DNA of 64,000 nucleotides from Aspidiotus rigidus (lineage: Eukaryota; Arthropoda; Insecta; Hemiptera; Diaspididae). Both the position numbers and the translations under genes were made by a program. The stretch spans positions 682,001 to 746,000 of the forward strand of contig JAVHKY010000056.1 of NCBI GenBank assembly GCA_035079385.1, read 5' to 3'. The notes under the pieces are model-generated. The model worked only from the letters and a program-made list of their open reading frames with translations. It ran no database searches and was not told the DNA's origin. This document shows, one piece after another, positions 1 through 11,525 of this stretch (its first letter is position 1; each line of letters starts with the position of its first letter).

Positions 1-114
1 TCGCTGACGGAGTGTGTAGTTCTAATTATAAGGGCCCTAAAGAATATTATTCTAATTGAAGAGAATGAGCTGAAATTGAATAGGGAAAATTCTCTATTTT
101 CTGAAATGTTATAG

Positions 115-3100
115 TTGAAGATTGCTTTCACATCGGTAAAATATCTGCTGAAAAATATGATCATCAAACGGCCATTGACTGGCTGGAGGTATGCGAGGAG
201 CAATTTGATGACACTACAACCCTACGCGTCTATGAGATACTCATTCGATCTATACTATTTGTGGGTAAGTTTTATTGGGAGAAATTCGACTTAAATTTTA
301 TTGTGGGTGCTATAAGTCTAAGATGCACCTACACTTCTCTTTCTGTACAGGCGATTTGTTCAGCTGTAAAAAAAGGTTGCATAAATACGCAAATAAATAT
401 GGATACAGACGATCATTGATCGATTTATCCGTAAGACTGAGTGAACGACTCGATTATGTGAGTGCAACTTTTGCTGCTATAGAAAAAGTCATCATAGATC
501 TATCAACTCCTAACATCCCCATACCAAAAACTAAGATTTCCATGACCAAATGAATTCTTTTTTGTAATTAATGAGTAAGGTGTCACTTATTCTATTCTGT
601 TATATAAAGACGTAGAGCAATTTTAGTGGTTCGATGTTCTCAGCTCCTACCGCAGCCCCACCCTTACTCAAAGTTCAGAAATAGCTTCGTATGTGAAGTG
701 GGTAGGATTTTGCCTTTTCTTTTTTCCGGAAAACCCCATAGGGGATAAATGGTGGACAAATTGCGTTCGTGTAATCGTAAAGTAGTGTGTGTAATCGCTA
801 AGTAGTGTGTGTAATCGCTAAGGTTGTAGATGTTTCAGAATTTAGTGGCCAGTTGAGTTTCCAATGGTAGTTCGATCTAATACTCCCGTAAATTCAAATA
901 GTTTTGATTAGCGTTGTTAAATTGAAGAAAGCGTTTGAAAATTAGCCGAGTATATGTTCAAGACGGCATTAATTTTTGGGAAACATGAAAATACGTAGGC
1001 TTACGTGAGGTGATATGAGAATAAATTTTTGGTTTCAAATTGTAATTTCTCATTTGTGTTTTCGAATTGTGTGGTACGTTATTTCCTTTTCAGAGTATAG
1101 AACGAGCTAGCGTTGAGGAGTTCTACAGGTGCCGAGTCCATATGTGTGTGCGTATGGAAGTATTTGATTTTTATAGATCCAGTGAGTTGAAAAAGTTTCT
1201 CATGGCGTGGTATCAACCAGAGAAATCACGGGATAAGCGTTGAGGATCAAAAAAAATATTGAAGTGATGGAGAGTGCTTCTCAAGTAGAGGCACAGATCG
1301 AAAAATAGATAAAGTAACAGTTGAGAAGGAATAGTGGTACAAATAAAGGATGATCGTCGAACTTTAGGAAATTACTGGCTTGCCGGGTTAGGTACGTATA
1401 AGGGTTCCGTCCAAATTCTACTTGTATGAAATAAAAAGAAGAAAGCTCTTCACTCTTCCCGCCCAATATTACAAACCAGTACAATTTTACTTTAGTAGTT
1501 GATTTTACAAGAGTACTTTCTGATGTTATCCCATCATCAGTTGTGTCACAACAGAAGAACAAGGCCTTAAACATGAGTTTTAATAGTATAACATTGTGAT
1601 CTTATTGGCTATAACAATGCAGTGCAGTGTTGTGATCGGTTCACTTTTAATAACTTATTCTTACAATAATATGACATCGTGTTCTTATTGGTTAAAACAT
1701 ACTGCTTAGTAATTGGTCCACTCTATTGGCTTAAATACTGCGTTTCTATTGGCTACCTGGTTTCTTGCCATCTTATTGGTTGGTTCTGTTCTTCTTCTCT
1801 TGTTTAATCACCGGGCCGAATAATTTGTCGCTATCAAATGTGATTACATTGTTCAAGAGGCAGGTTTTCTTCCTCTTTGCTTGTAAGAAAAAGTTTCTAA
1901 AAGTGGACCAATCACAACACAGCGTTGTTATAGCCAATAAGATCGCAGTGTTATACTCTAAGAACTCATGTTTAAGGTCTTGTTCTCCAGTTACGAGACA
2001 ACTGATGATGGGATAACACCCAAAAGTACTCTTGTAAAAGCAACTAATAAAGTAGAATTATACATTTGGAAAACTTTTTCAATGTTACTCACTTAATATA
2101 AGTTCAAATTACCAATCTTATTTTGGGTTACATTTCGAGCAGCTAGTGTTCTTCATCAGACCAAGGTTGCTACTAAAGTTTCTAATACATATTGAATGGC
2201 CATAACTATTAGTGTTTTATATATAAAAACTGACCCTGAAAATAGTGGATATTTGAAAGACATGGTATCTATTGACTTTGAAATTTTGATATTAAAATCA
2301 AGTAATAAGATAATTGTTACTATTTAGTGGGATTCTCCTCCGGAGTATGAACATTGGCAAAGCATGAAAATTTGTGCCGGTGATTACGATCACATATATC
2401 CGTACCGAAATGTGAGATGCCGATATAACCATTATAACACGCCATTCCTCACCATTGCTCCCTTGAAGGAGGAAATAGTTTCGTACATACCTCACATAAC
2501 CGTCTTTCATGAAGTTTTGTACGATTCTGAAATCGAAGGACTGAAAGCTGATGCTATCGAAAAGGTAACGAAAGAACCGTTATTACAAAATTCGTAATTA
2601 CTTTTCCCACCTGTAAGGATGTAATTGCTGAAATATTGTCATAGTTGAAACCTGGTGGTGTTTCGACAAGCAAAGGACAGGTCCTAGACACAAATGTACG
2701 TCAAACGCATTCAACTTTTCTCCGCAGACTCAAATTCGACTACAAGGGTCTACATCACAGGTTTACCGATATGACGTCATTATCTCTGATCGAAGGAATA
2801 CAAATGGTTTTCTATGCACCGGGTGGCTTTATTCGAGTTCACGATGACTTTCTGGACAATTTTGTAGGTTTGTTAATAAAGAGAATTTGTTTTGATAGTC
2901 ATGATATGTAGATTGAGACTGTTGTATTTTATTCTTTGTCTAGTATAAAAATGTCCAAGAGTTGGGACAACGAATACTGACAACTTTGCCCTGGGTATGT
3001 ACTTACTTTCAAATGCAGCTATAACTACCGACTGTATGATAAAGAATGATGCGTAAATATCTATGAAATTTTTCATGTCTCAAGGTTAATCAAGGTCAAG

Positions 3101-4223
3101 TTGGCAGACAGAGAGAAAATAGTCCAGTGTTTAAACTATTTGATTCGGCTACAGGAAGAGCAAACTGTAATGTACACATATAGTCAACTCGCCTAATGCC
3201 GGGGGTCATTCTGAAATTTGCATTACAAAATTTTTGTACGAAAATCACATTACGACCTGCTGACGTCATTAGTACTCTTGACCTTCCTCGGCGACTCAAA
3301 AAATTCGAGATTTCCAAGCTGTGTAGAATGTTTTCCACCACAAAACTATGTATAATAATTTGAGGCGGGGGACTAAGAAGGATAGTAACCTCATGAGTAA
3401 CCTTGACCGCCTTCAGGGACATAGAATATCAAGTTCCTTCTCAAATTATAGAGGTTAAATAACCCCAAATCTGTTTTTCCTTTCTCTTTTCTGACCAACT
3501 CAAGTTTTCCGACGTGATATTGGGCGGCGAAACAGCTTTTTCCCAACTGAAACTCAAGCTTACACCGGTAAAAGGTTCGGTGCTCATTTGGGCAAACATG
3601 AAAATCGATGGAACTGTAGATCCGAAGAGTACCCACGCTGCTTGTCCAGTTATTTACGGTGAAAAAATAGGTAAATACATAAAATCAATCAAGTCGTTCG
3701 AAACTCTGATTCGACCTTTATTGAGAATCTAATTGTTCGATACCACCATTTACAAATAATAACTAAACATTATTTTTATCTTGTTGGAGGAATAAGTAAA
3801 TTCCGCAACGTCGTGCGTTTCATTCATATTTTTGGAATTTTTCTTTTTCTTTTAATTGATGGCAGTGCCAATCAAATAAATTCTTAAATTTGTAGGTATG
3901 TTTCAATCCATCAGGACAAGCATCACTAACGATTTTTATTCATTTTTTCAAACTTTTATTCATTACGGATCTTTTAGTACATTCGCCTCAATTCTAATCT
4001 TGCAGATAGTGAGGCTAGCAAAAAATTTTCCTTCGCCGAGAATCGATTGAAATAATTACAAAATTAAAAATCAGAGTTTTAGAATTTCTATAAGAAATCT
4101 CCGCAAGATCAAGAAAATCAAAGTCCGTTTCATTTACTTGTACTTATAGTTGGAGTTCAATGGTTCCGGATGAAAGGACAAGACCATTGGATAACCAAAC
4201 CAGAGGACAAACTGGCACTGTGA
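115..4223 (+). CDS. P4HA: Prolyl 4-hydroxylase alpha-subunit-like, copy 1 (5' exons off the window)
   Basis: Exons seen: 115-264, 351-457, 2328-2564, 2645-2863, 2944-2994, 3505-3670, 4150-4223 (334 codons including the stop). They match exons 5-11 of the five complete copies; exons 1-4 lie left of the window. The family hydroxylates prolines of collagen-like or other secreted proteins in the ER lumen, with Fe(II), 2-oxoglutarate and ascorbate, usually paired with PDI. The TPR-like block starts EDCFHIGK. The dioxygenase block keeps HDD (H-x-D), THAACP with the distal His, and the Lys ten residues later (YGEK). Two oddities: intron 6 is 1,870 nt against about 150-240 nt in copies 2-6, swollen by inserted DNA; and the last exon stops at TGA (4221-4223) where copies 2, 4 and 5 have CGA, so the lysine-rich tail is lost. 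Catalytic residues are intact, so it may still work. The symbol is family-level only. Confidence 0.88.
458..2327 (+). other. Expanded intron 6 of copy 1, with inserted sequence
   Basis: The same intron is 152-238 nt in copies 2-6. The extra 1.6-1.7 kb holds a small tandem repeat near 768-822 (GTAATCGCTAAGTAGTGTGT-like, about three units) and a long inverted repeat at about 1481-2063 (listed separately). No coding potential is recognised. Confidence 0.6.
1481..2063. mobile_element. Hairpin/foldback element with about 185-nt inverted arms
   Basis: The left arm (about 1481-1666) is nearly the reverse complement of the right arm (about 1882-2063). Examples are GTTATCCCATCATCAGTTGT on the left against the complement of ACTGATGATGGGATAAC on the right, and ATCTTATTGGCTATAACAA against its complement. 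The 215-nt core repeats the motif TATTGG several times. No open frame and no clear target duplication are visible. It sits inside intron 6 of copy 1, which explains part of that intron's size. Confidence 0.75.
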
Positions 4224-4930
4224 AAAGTCAACGTCAATACGGATGAGAAACCGCAGAAATGAAAAAAATGAAAATATGGGAGTCCAAAGAAATGTATTCG
4301 GCCACGACAATCAAGTTTTGCGTATAGAGAATGATTATATTATCGTGATTAGAAGAATATTATTTGTTTTCATAGATTTATTTATCTGCTTATTGTGAAG
4401 CAACTCGAGATTCTTCCATGCACTCAAAATTCAATCTCACAGATCATTTCAATACTATTGAACAAATTATTAGAAAATGTATATGGCAGCCATCCCAGCT
4501 CTTTACTCGTTCGATATCCAAAATTACCTACCAGTACCGGTACCATATGCGCTAATATTTTAGAAATAAAAAAGGTTAGGCTGTTACATGCTCTAATTGC
4601 TGTCTCCTTTTCATTGCTACATGAACCACAAAGGTAAAGTGTCGAACGCTGTTCTGGTCTGCAGACATCGTCTACCGTTTCAGCTCATCCTCAAAAATGC
4701 ATTATTATAGGTAGTTATCGCATATATTTGACTAAACTTCTTTCTTCTTCATTCTCTAAATCGGTGCAACTTTTTTCTGCAAGGAAAAGCGTAGATAATT
4801 ATTTTGAACACAACTTCTCAAACATCTGCACAATAGATTGTACAGAAAAAAATGTCGACCACTTCATTCAATGCATTAATTGTTATATTGAACGATTAAA
4901 CTTTTTGAACTATCTTCAATCGGACGTACG
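4224..4930. other. Spacer between copies 1 and 2
   Basis: This holds the 3' flank of copy 1 and distal upstream sequence of copy 2. Short stretches resemble the spacers before copies 3 and 5, for example around 4740-4960 against 14,050-14,290. No gene is seen; the short frames here are not supported. Confidence 0.5.
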
Positions 4931-5003
4931 TTTTAAAGACGGTTATAAGAATAGTAGTTGACCTGAAAAATATAACGCGTTTGCGTTCACTAAATCATCG
5001 GTT

Positions 5004-5035
<32 letters not shown>

Positions 5036-5238
5036 GATTGGTTGAATATTCCACGCTGGTGTTTGCTTTACCTTTCTGCAGAGGGGAGACGAAAATAAAA
5101 ACTCACAAACTTTATTTTTCACTCGCCGGTTATCGCTAGGTTTCTAAGACAGTTTGCTCGTCGTCTTCTTTTGCGGGTTATTCCTAGTCTAAAATAAAAT
5201 TTCACTATTTCTATGAAGGTGATTTACCACTATAGGAT
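4931..5238 (+). promoter_or_regulatory. Promoter and non-coding exon 1 of copy 2 (type A leader)
   Basis: Similar to 14,325-14,613 upstream of copy 3, including GTTTGCGTTCA.TAAATCAT, AATAAAAACT and GGTTATTCCT-like blocks. AATAAAAACT near 5094 could act as a TATA-like element, with an initiator-like TTTTCACTC about 25 nt further on. Exon 1 ends at 5238 in ..GGAT before the donor GTAAGT, giving the AT of a split start codon. A run of 30 A (5005-5034) lies inside; copy 3 has only 8 A there. Confidence 0.5.
5005..5034. repeat. Poly-A run of 30 bases
   Basis: An uninterrupted A tract in the upstream region of copy 2. The paralogous position before copy 3 has a much shorter run, so it has expanded since duplication. 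Confidence 0.9.
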
Positions 5239-8200
5239 GTAAGTTTTGAATTAAATATCTTATAACGTTAACGCAGGGTGGTGATTTCGTAGTGTACGTA
5301 AATGTGTGATCACACAGAAATTGTGGACTTCAAGTACCGAGATTCTCTCGCCTCCTTCTGCAGCTGAAGAAGTAACTTTTCGTTCAAAAAATTTATGAGG
5401 TCTATTAACTAAGATACATAGTATTGATTTAAACTCACTCTCGAAAAAAAAGAGCGCCAACTAATGAAAATTTTTCAAAGTGTGTCTTCGAGGAGTGGTC
5501 TATAGAAAAACGTTAAGAAACGGTTCTGTACGGAACTTCCGAAGTGGATAACTCAGAAAAGTCAAGTTAAAAAATACTCAAACTTGGGAAAGATTTTAAG
5601 AAGAAACCTTTCCGCCGGTTTGATGATGCTAAAAGCCTACACAAAACCAGCCAGTTCTCACCGTTATGTATAATCAAGTTTGTACCATCAATTGTTCACA
5701 CGGAAACTTCACCAATTCGGGACTAGATATGTTGTGGGCCATTTTCGATATCATGTATTTGAACTCATTACTTCTTTTCGGCACGCACATTTAATAGGGT
5801 AAAATAGAGTATGAGTGACAAAGAACGAGAATAATAATGAAAGATCTCATTCAGGATATTATAAAACTTGGATAATTATCAGAAGCGAAGGGAGGTGACG
5901 GGGAAGAGGATAGCTGGAGAGGACTTCATAAGCGCAAAGTTATCGAACCCAGCATTTCGGATTGAAAAGTAGTTTTGTGATCCAAAGAGTGCGGTACACT
6001 GGTCCAGGGAGAAAGTATTCTAACAAAGCCACCGTTTGACCAGTTTGATACGACCGCGCGACAAAATGACGAGTTTTTCTCTAAAACTTGAAATAGTTGG
6101 CGTGGAGTAGTGAAAGTTCATTGAAACTGGAAAGAAAGAAGAGGATCTTCGGTAAAAGATGAATTACTGTAAAAGCTTCATGTTTTTGCTTCTTTCAGGC
6201 GTTCATATGCAGCGGTAATAAAATTTCTCTATCTTTTGCTCAACGTAACTCAGACCATAAGCTCATCTTTAGGTAACCTATTCCAGTGGATAAACCGGGA
6301 AGCGGAATTACTTCAAAGTTTAGGGAAATACATCGAAATCGAAGACAGACGACTGACCACATTAGCAACGTAGGTAACGATCACAAGTATATCCTTGGTA
6401 AAAACGCAAAAAAATTTACTTCAACTCTTCTGTCTATTGCTCAAGGTACCAAGAGGGTTTGATAGAACATGCAAAATTATATGCGAACGAAGACGAGCTC
6501 GCTTGGAGTCCTCTGGCCATCTACAAGGCTATCAAACATTTGACCGTAGATCTTGAAGCATCGAAGAAGGATATGACAGGAAACAGTTATGATGGTGAGA
6601 CCAATAAATTATACTCACGACTATTACTCGTCGAATTGATTTTAAAATACTTTTTTCAGATATTACGAGAGAAGGGAGAGGAACAAATATTTCCCTACCT
6701 GATGACCAGCGATTATATGATGAGATACAAAATATTGTCAGATTACGGACGTTCTACAATTTAACTGTCAGAGACGTCATGGAGGGTCATCTGGCACCAA
6801 ACGTCACTGTTGAATCTGCATTAACAGGTAAGTCGAAATTTCGTGTATCCCCACCAGTCTCTTTCCTATCAATTCAGCACCGCGTGTGAGTGCGGGAGTT
6901 TCTTTTGAATACTTCTGACAGATAAGATTCTTGTCCCGACTAAGTGAAATTGGTCTTTATCTCTAATAAACCCTCCACTTTATCAAAAATCATTGCTTGT
7001 CACACTCGCAAAGTGAGATGTGGCAATCGTTACCAGTACAATATGCATTCCTAATACTGACGACCGTTGATTGTAGATTCTTCGTACATCTAAGCTTACG
7101 CTACTAGGATCATCTGTGAGTAGCGGGGGCGCAAATTATCAACATTTCTACACAAGTTTCTACTTTCTTCCCATTGTCTGCTCTGAACATGTGACTTTGA
7201 TTTTCCCTATTCAATCTGTTCACAATTACAAAAAAATTTTATCTCTCTCTCATCCCACGCTCTCCTTTGAAGAACGTTGAAACGATTTGGCGCACAGCTC
7301 ATCTCCAATCCGTAAGAGATGACATAATATACATGTAACTTAAATATACAGCATCTTCAAAAGAATATTGATATGCTTAGCATCTGTGTATTATCTGTAC
7401 CGTACCTCAGTACATACGGTACGATTATAATTATATGTATTGGGACAAGAAACGTCTCTTACAGCCTCTCTCTGAATCTGTTATCCGGATTCAACCTTGA
7501 TCTTTACTATGCTACCGTGCAAAGTTGAATCGACATACCTGCATAATCACGAGTAGGAAAATAAGGCTTCAGGTATTGCCTTCTGATGCAGGCCAAAGGA
7601 AGACATATTCCACTGTTCGTTATTTTACAAATACGTCAATTTAATTTTGAGCGGCAGTATCCTCTGTAACAACTTCAAATGATATTTGTACCGTTTTTCA
7701 CCGATCAAGGACGAAGCTAGAGTTGGATAATGAAACAAAGGAAAATGATCCTCTTCATAGGGGACGGCCAAGAGAAGAAATTGGTGCTCGTTTCATGGTC
7801 CCCAATTAATTCGAACGTAGATATTCCACTCTTCCCGTGAGCGCGCATGATTTCATCACCTACATACACATAACTTGACGAGAAAATCATAGATATTTCG
7901 TTTTTCATGTTCTGACTCGACATAATCGTAGATGTAGATGCGTATTACAAGATCGCAAAAACGCATATGAAAAAAGAAACTCAACAAAATCACAATTACT
8001 TTGAAGCGATCGTCCATTATCAGGCGGGAGTTCATTTTGAAATGCTCACGTCCATTTATGATTAGTGAGAAGGGCTCGATTGAAATGAAGTAGACTTCCT
8101 ATTCTCTGAAATACAATCGTTGAAAATGTTACAGCTGAAGATTGTTTTTACATCGGCAAAACATCTGCTGAAAAATATGATTACCAAACCGCAGTGGACT

Positions 8201-10157
8201 GGCTAAAAGCATGCGAAAAACAATTCGATGAAACCACGACCCACCACGTCTATGAAATACTCATTCGATCTATGCTCTTTGTGGGTACGTTTGATTGGAA
8301 GAAACTCGACTCAGTTTCTATTGTGGAGACTGTGTATGAAATGTACATGTCTCCTTTGAATTAATACACTTCGTTTTTTGTACAGGCGATTTGGTCAACT
8401 GTAAGAAAACGTTAAGTAAATACTTGAGTAAATATGGATACAGAAGGCCACTAATCGATTTATCCGTAAGACTGGGCAAACAACTCGGATATGTAAGTGC
8501 AACGTTTGCAAGTATAAGATGATTTATTTTCGGTTCATCAAGTCCTTGCATCTTAAAAAATCTTCATTCTGAAGAAAATCGATCCTATAATCCTATCGTA
8601 TTTCTCCCGATAAATTGATTTTTGGTATTAAAATTAAATGCCAGTGGGACCTTGTTTCTGAATATGATGAATGGGAAAGCATGAAGATTTGCGCCGGTGA
8701 TTACGATCACATATATCCGTATCGAAATGTGAGATGCCGATATAATCATCACACCACGCCGTTCCTCACCATTGCCCCCTTGAAGGAGGAAATAGTTTCC
8801 TACATCCCTCGCATAACCGTCTTCCATGAAGTTTTGTACGATTCCGAAATCGAAGGACTGAAGACTGATACTTACAACAAGGTAATGACAGAACTGTTCA
8901 ATCCAAATTTTTAATTTTTTTCTTAATTATAAAGGAAAAATCACTAAAATATTATCACAGTTATCACCTGGTGGTCTTTCGACTGACAAAGGATACGCTC
9001 TCAACACAAATTTTCGTCTAGCACAGAGAACTTTTCTGCACAATCTCAAATCCGACTACAACGCTCTATATCACAGGTTTACCGATATGACATCATTATC
9101 TCTAATTGAAGGAATACAAATGGTTTTCTATGTACCGGGCGGCTTTATTCGAGTGCATGATGACTTTTTGCACGCAATAGTAAATTCATCCACATTGATA
9201 TTTTATTTGTATTTTGGTCGCTGTGGTGCATAAACTGAAATCGTTCTATTTCATGCTTTGTCTACAGTATAAAGATGTCGAGGAATTGGGACAACGAATA
9301 CTGACAACTTTGCCCTGGGTGAGTATTTCTACAAACAACCTTGGTTCAGAGTGATACATAACTCAGAAAGTTCGGCGACCTTACAACTGGACATTTCGAC
9401 ATCATAAACGATTATCAATCCCAGGTCGCCTCTAGTTGTTACTCTTCCACCGGAGATTTTAATTACTTATTTCAGAATTTCCTCACTCCTCAATATGACT
9501 TTGTTAGATCTCATGCTTCCAACAAACCAGAAATGTTGAATCTCGTTTGGGATCATGAATCATGAATTGTAATTTTTCTTTTTCTCTCTTTCTTTGATCT
9601 TCCAACTAAACTCAAGTTCTCTGACGTGATTTTGGGAGGAGAAACAGTTTTCCCGCAACTGAAACTCAAAGTTAAACCGGTTAAAGGTTCGACGCTAATA
9701 TGGACAAACATGAGAATTGATGGAACTACGGAACCGCAAAGTCATCACGCTGCTTGTCCAGTTATTTATGGTGAAAAAATAGGTGAGTATATATAAAATC
9801 GATCCAGTTCAAAATTCTGTTCAGCCTTTATTTTTTACTCTTTTATTCATTGTGGATTGGGTGGTACTTGACTCAATTCGTATAGTAAGGCTTACCTATA
9901 AAAATTATTTTCTCCGAAACTTGACCAATAGCAGGAAGTAGAAAGTTTGCAAAATTATAAAATGGAGTATTTTTGTTTCTATAAGAAGTTTACAGAAATC
10001 CCAAAGATAGTTTAAATTCGTTTTATTGATTTGTATAGTTGGAGTTCAATGGTTTCGAATGAAAGGACAAGACTTTTGGATAACCAAACCGGAGGATAAA
10101 TTAACACTGCGAAAAGTTATTGTCAATATGAGCGATAAACAACAAAAGCAAATATGA
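5237..10157 (+). CDS. P4HA: Prolyl 4-hydroxylase alpha-subunit-like, copy 2
   Basis: Exons: AT at 5237-5238, then 6199-6369, 6446-6594, 6660-6827, 8135-8284, 8386-8492, 8645-8881, 8961-9179, 9268-9318, 9617-9782, 10039-10157; 512 aa, no internal stop. Residues 1-24 (MRSYAAVIKFLYLLL...) are a signal peptide, pointing to the ER lumen. Residues 25-163 are the P4HA N-terminal helical region (FQWI, EDRRL), 164-249 the TPR-like peptide-binding part (AEDCFYIGK), and 250-490 the dioxygenase. Iron ligands are His394, Asp396 and His462; Lys472 should bind 2-oxoglutarate. The Cys pair in ICAGDYD..RCRY matches the first disulfide of vertebrate P4HA, but the C-terminal Cys is missing. The tail after KPEDK is lysine-rich. 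The start is split by intron 1; an in-frame stop lies upstream of exon 2 inside the intron. Length is close to the family's usual 520-540 aa. Symbol is family-level. Confidence 0.93.
6828..8134 (+). other. Intron 4 of copy 2
   Basis: A 1,307-nt intron (340 nt in copy 4, 989 nt in copy 5). It shares short stretches with the matching intron of copy 5, such as TATCAAAAATCA followed by a CGTCACACTT-like block. No gene is recognised inside. Confidence 0.6.
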
Positions 10158-10544
10158 TGGCAATATTGAGGCCCAACAAAAAAAAGGAATTCTGCTACGG
10201 CAATCAACTTTCACGTATAAGAACGATTATATCGTACGTGTGATATGATTGGGTAAATTAAATTCGTGTTGGTTCTTTGACATTTGATTTAATTTGATTC
10301 ATTCCTTTTTTGAAAAGCAAGGCAAGAAGGATCCCATTTAAAATTCATTTTCATGGCCCACTTCGATGAATAATTTGACCAGATTTTATGGATTCCAATC
10401 TCAGTCGAAAGATCGATTCATAAGCAAAGAATAAGATATATACTAGGAAATCCAATTGGACCGAATAAGAATGCTTGAGGAAATGGCTCACTAGATTAAA
10501 AACGGATCATGCAAGCAGTACAAAAACTAAGCGCGACGTATGTA
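10158..10544. other. 3' flank of copy 2
   Basis: This sequence is homologous to the 3' flank of copy 5 (about 36,180-36,300; e.g. GGAAATAGCTCACTAGAT there, GGAAATGGCTCACTAGAT here) and more weakly to that of copy 4, so duplication units extended past the stop codons. No gene is seen. Confidence 0.55.
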
Positions 10545-11525
10545 CAACGCCACCCGTCCTCCATGGTGGATGGGTGTGAGTGATGGTGTATGCATTTAAT
10601 TTTGTTTCCTCCAACACCGCAATCGACCCTTTTGGGTATAACTTCAGTGTTGGAAGAATCTCCTCGACAAACCCCCTCTTCTACTCGGCAACCGCCAAGC
10701 TGCAGTGCCCTCCTGGTATGCAAAAGGCGTTAGAACACATACAACAACACCACCACATTAGATATTGTAGATCGTTGTTGGAGTCTCTTCATCTTCTTCT
10801 TTCTTCAGGGATGATCTTCCTCTTTTTCCTGCACATCTAGATATTGATGGTACACAGGTGTCGAGTAGGCCATGGCGTGGTTCTGCATTTGCGTATTCCA
10901 TTCCTGGTCCACTTTCTTCTTCATGACGGTGGCCGCAGACATCTTAGGAACCAGGCTACTCGGGGCAAGCGCTTCATATACCCCGATCTCTTGAAGAGAC
11001 CGACTAAGCTTGTCTCGCTCAGGTCTCCAAGCCTCACACTCAAATAAGATGTACTACGGTCCATTATCCCGCCCTTGGTTGCAGTGCGAACACCTTGCCT
11101 GATAACTTTCCTTAACTTCTCGTGAAGGTACTTGTTGGAACATCCATGGCCTCTTAACACCTGCGTCAGATGAAAGTTCAGCTGACCCATGAACTCTGTT
11201 CACCCACTCATCGAGGTCGAGTATTAACGCACGTGTTGTCCACGTAGCCAGCTTGCTCTGGGCAATTCTTGCTTTCCATTTTACAAGCAAGGAGCGTCTG
11301 GCTTCCTGTTTGACCCCCAAAGCCTCTTGAATGGTCTGGTCGTCTTTTTCGCTTTGAACACCACCGCTCTTTCCTCAGCAATGAGTTCGATTGGTGGTGA
11401 ACGTGATAATAGGCGAAGAGCCTTTGTCGAGACAGTGCGGTAGGCACTAACACACCTCAGCGCAGCTCTTTTTTGGATCTGTACCAGCTCTCTCCTCACA
11501 GTGATGCCACCAACTAAAATTTTGC
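10545..11525 (-). mobile_element. R1-like non-LTR retrotransposon relic (3' end of the reverse-transcriptase ORF)
   Basis: On the - strand, fragments in three frames line up with the C-terminal part of R1-clade pol: IQKRAALRCVSAYRTVSTKAL (11,499 downward), then DEWVNRVHG, then FHLTQVLRGHGCSNKYLH, and ILFECEAWRPERDKL followed by MAYSTPVY near the end. At least two or three frameshifts and stops break it, so it is dead, and it is 5'-truncated. Sequence on both sides (about 10,500 and 11,540) resembles uninterrupted sequence after copy 5 (about 36,290-36,330), so the insertion landed in the copy 2 flank after duplication. Ends are approximate. Confidence 0.75.

Noticed and set aside
2298..2510. 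Antisense frames over exon 7 (also at 8,585, 24,326 and 40,646)
   Set aside because: They recur because the underlying sense exon is conserved between copies; they are shadows.
8135..8160. Exon 5 starting further upstream in an NVTAEDC frame
   Set aside because: In copy 2 the upstream frame meets a stop. The acceptor directly before (C)TGAAGAT fits all copies and joins in phase to give a canonical LTAEDCF or PEDCF.
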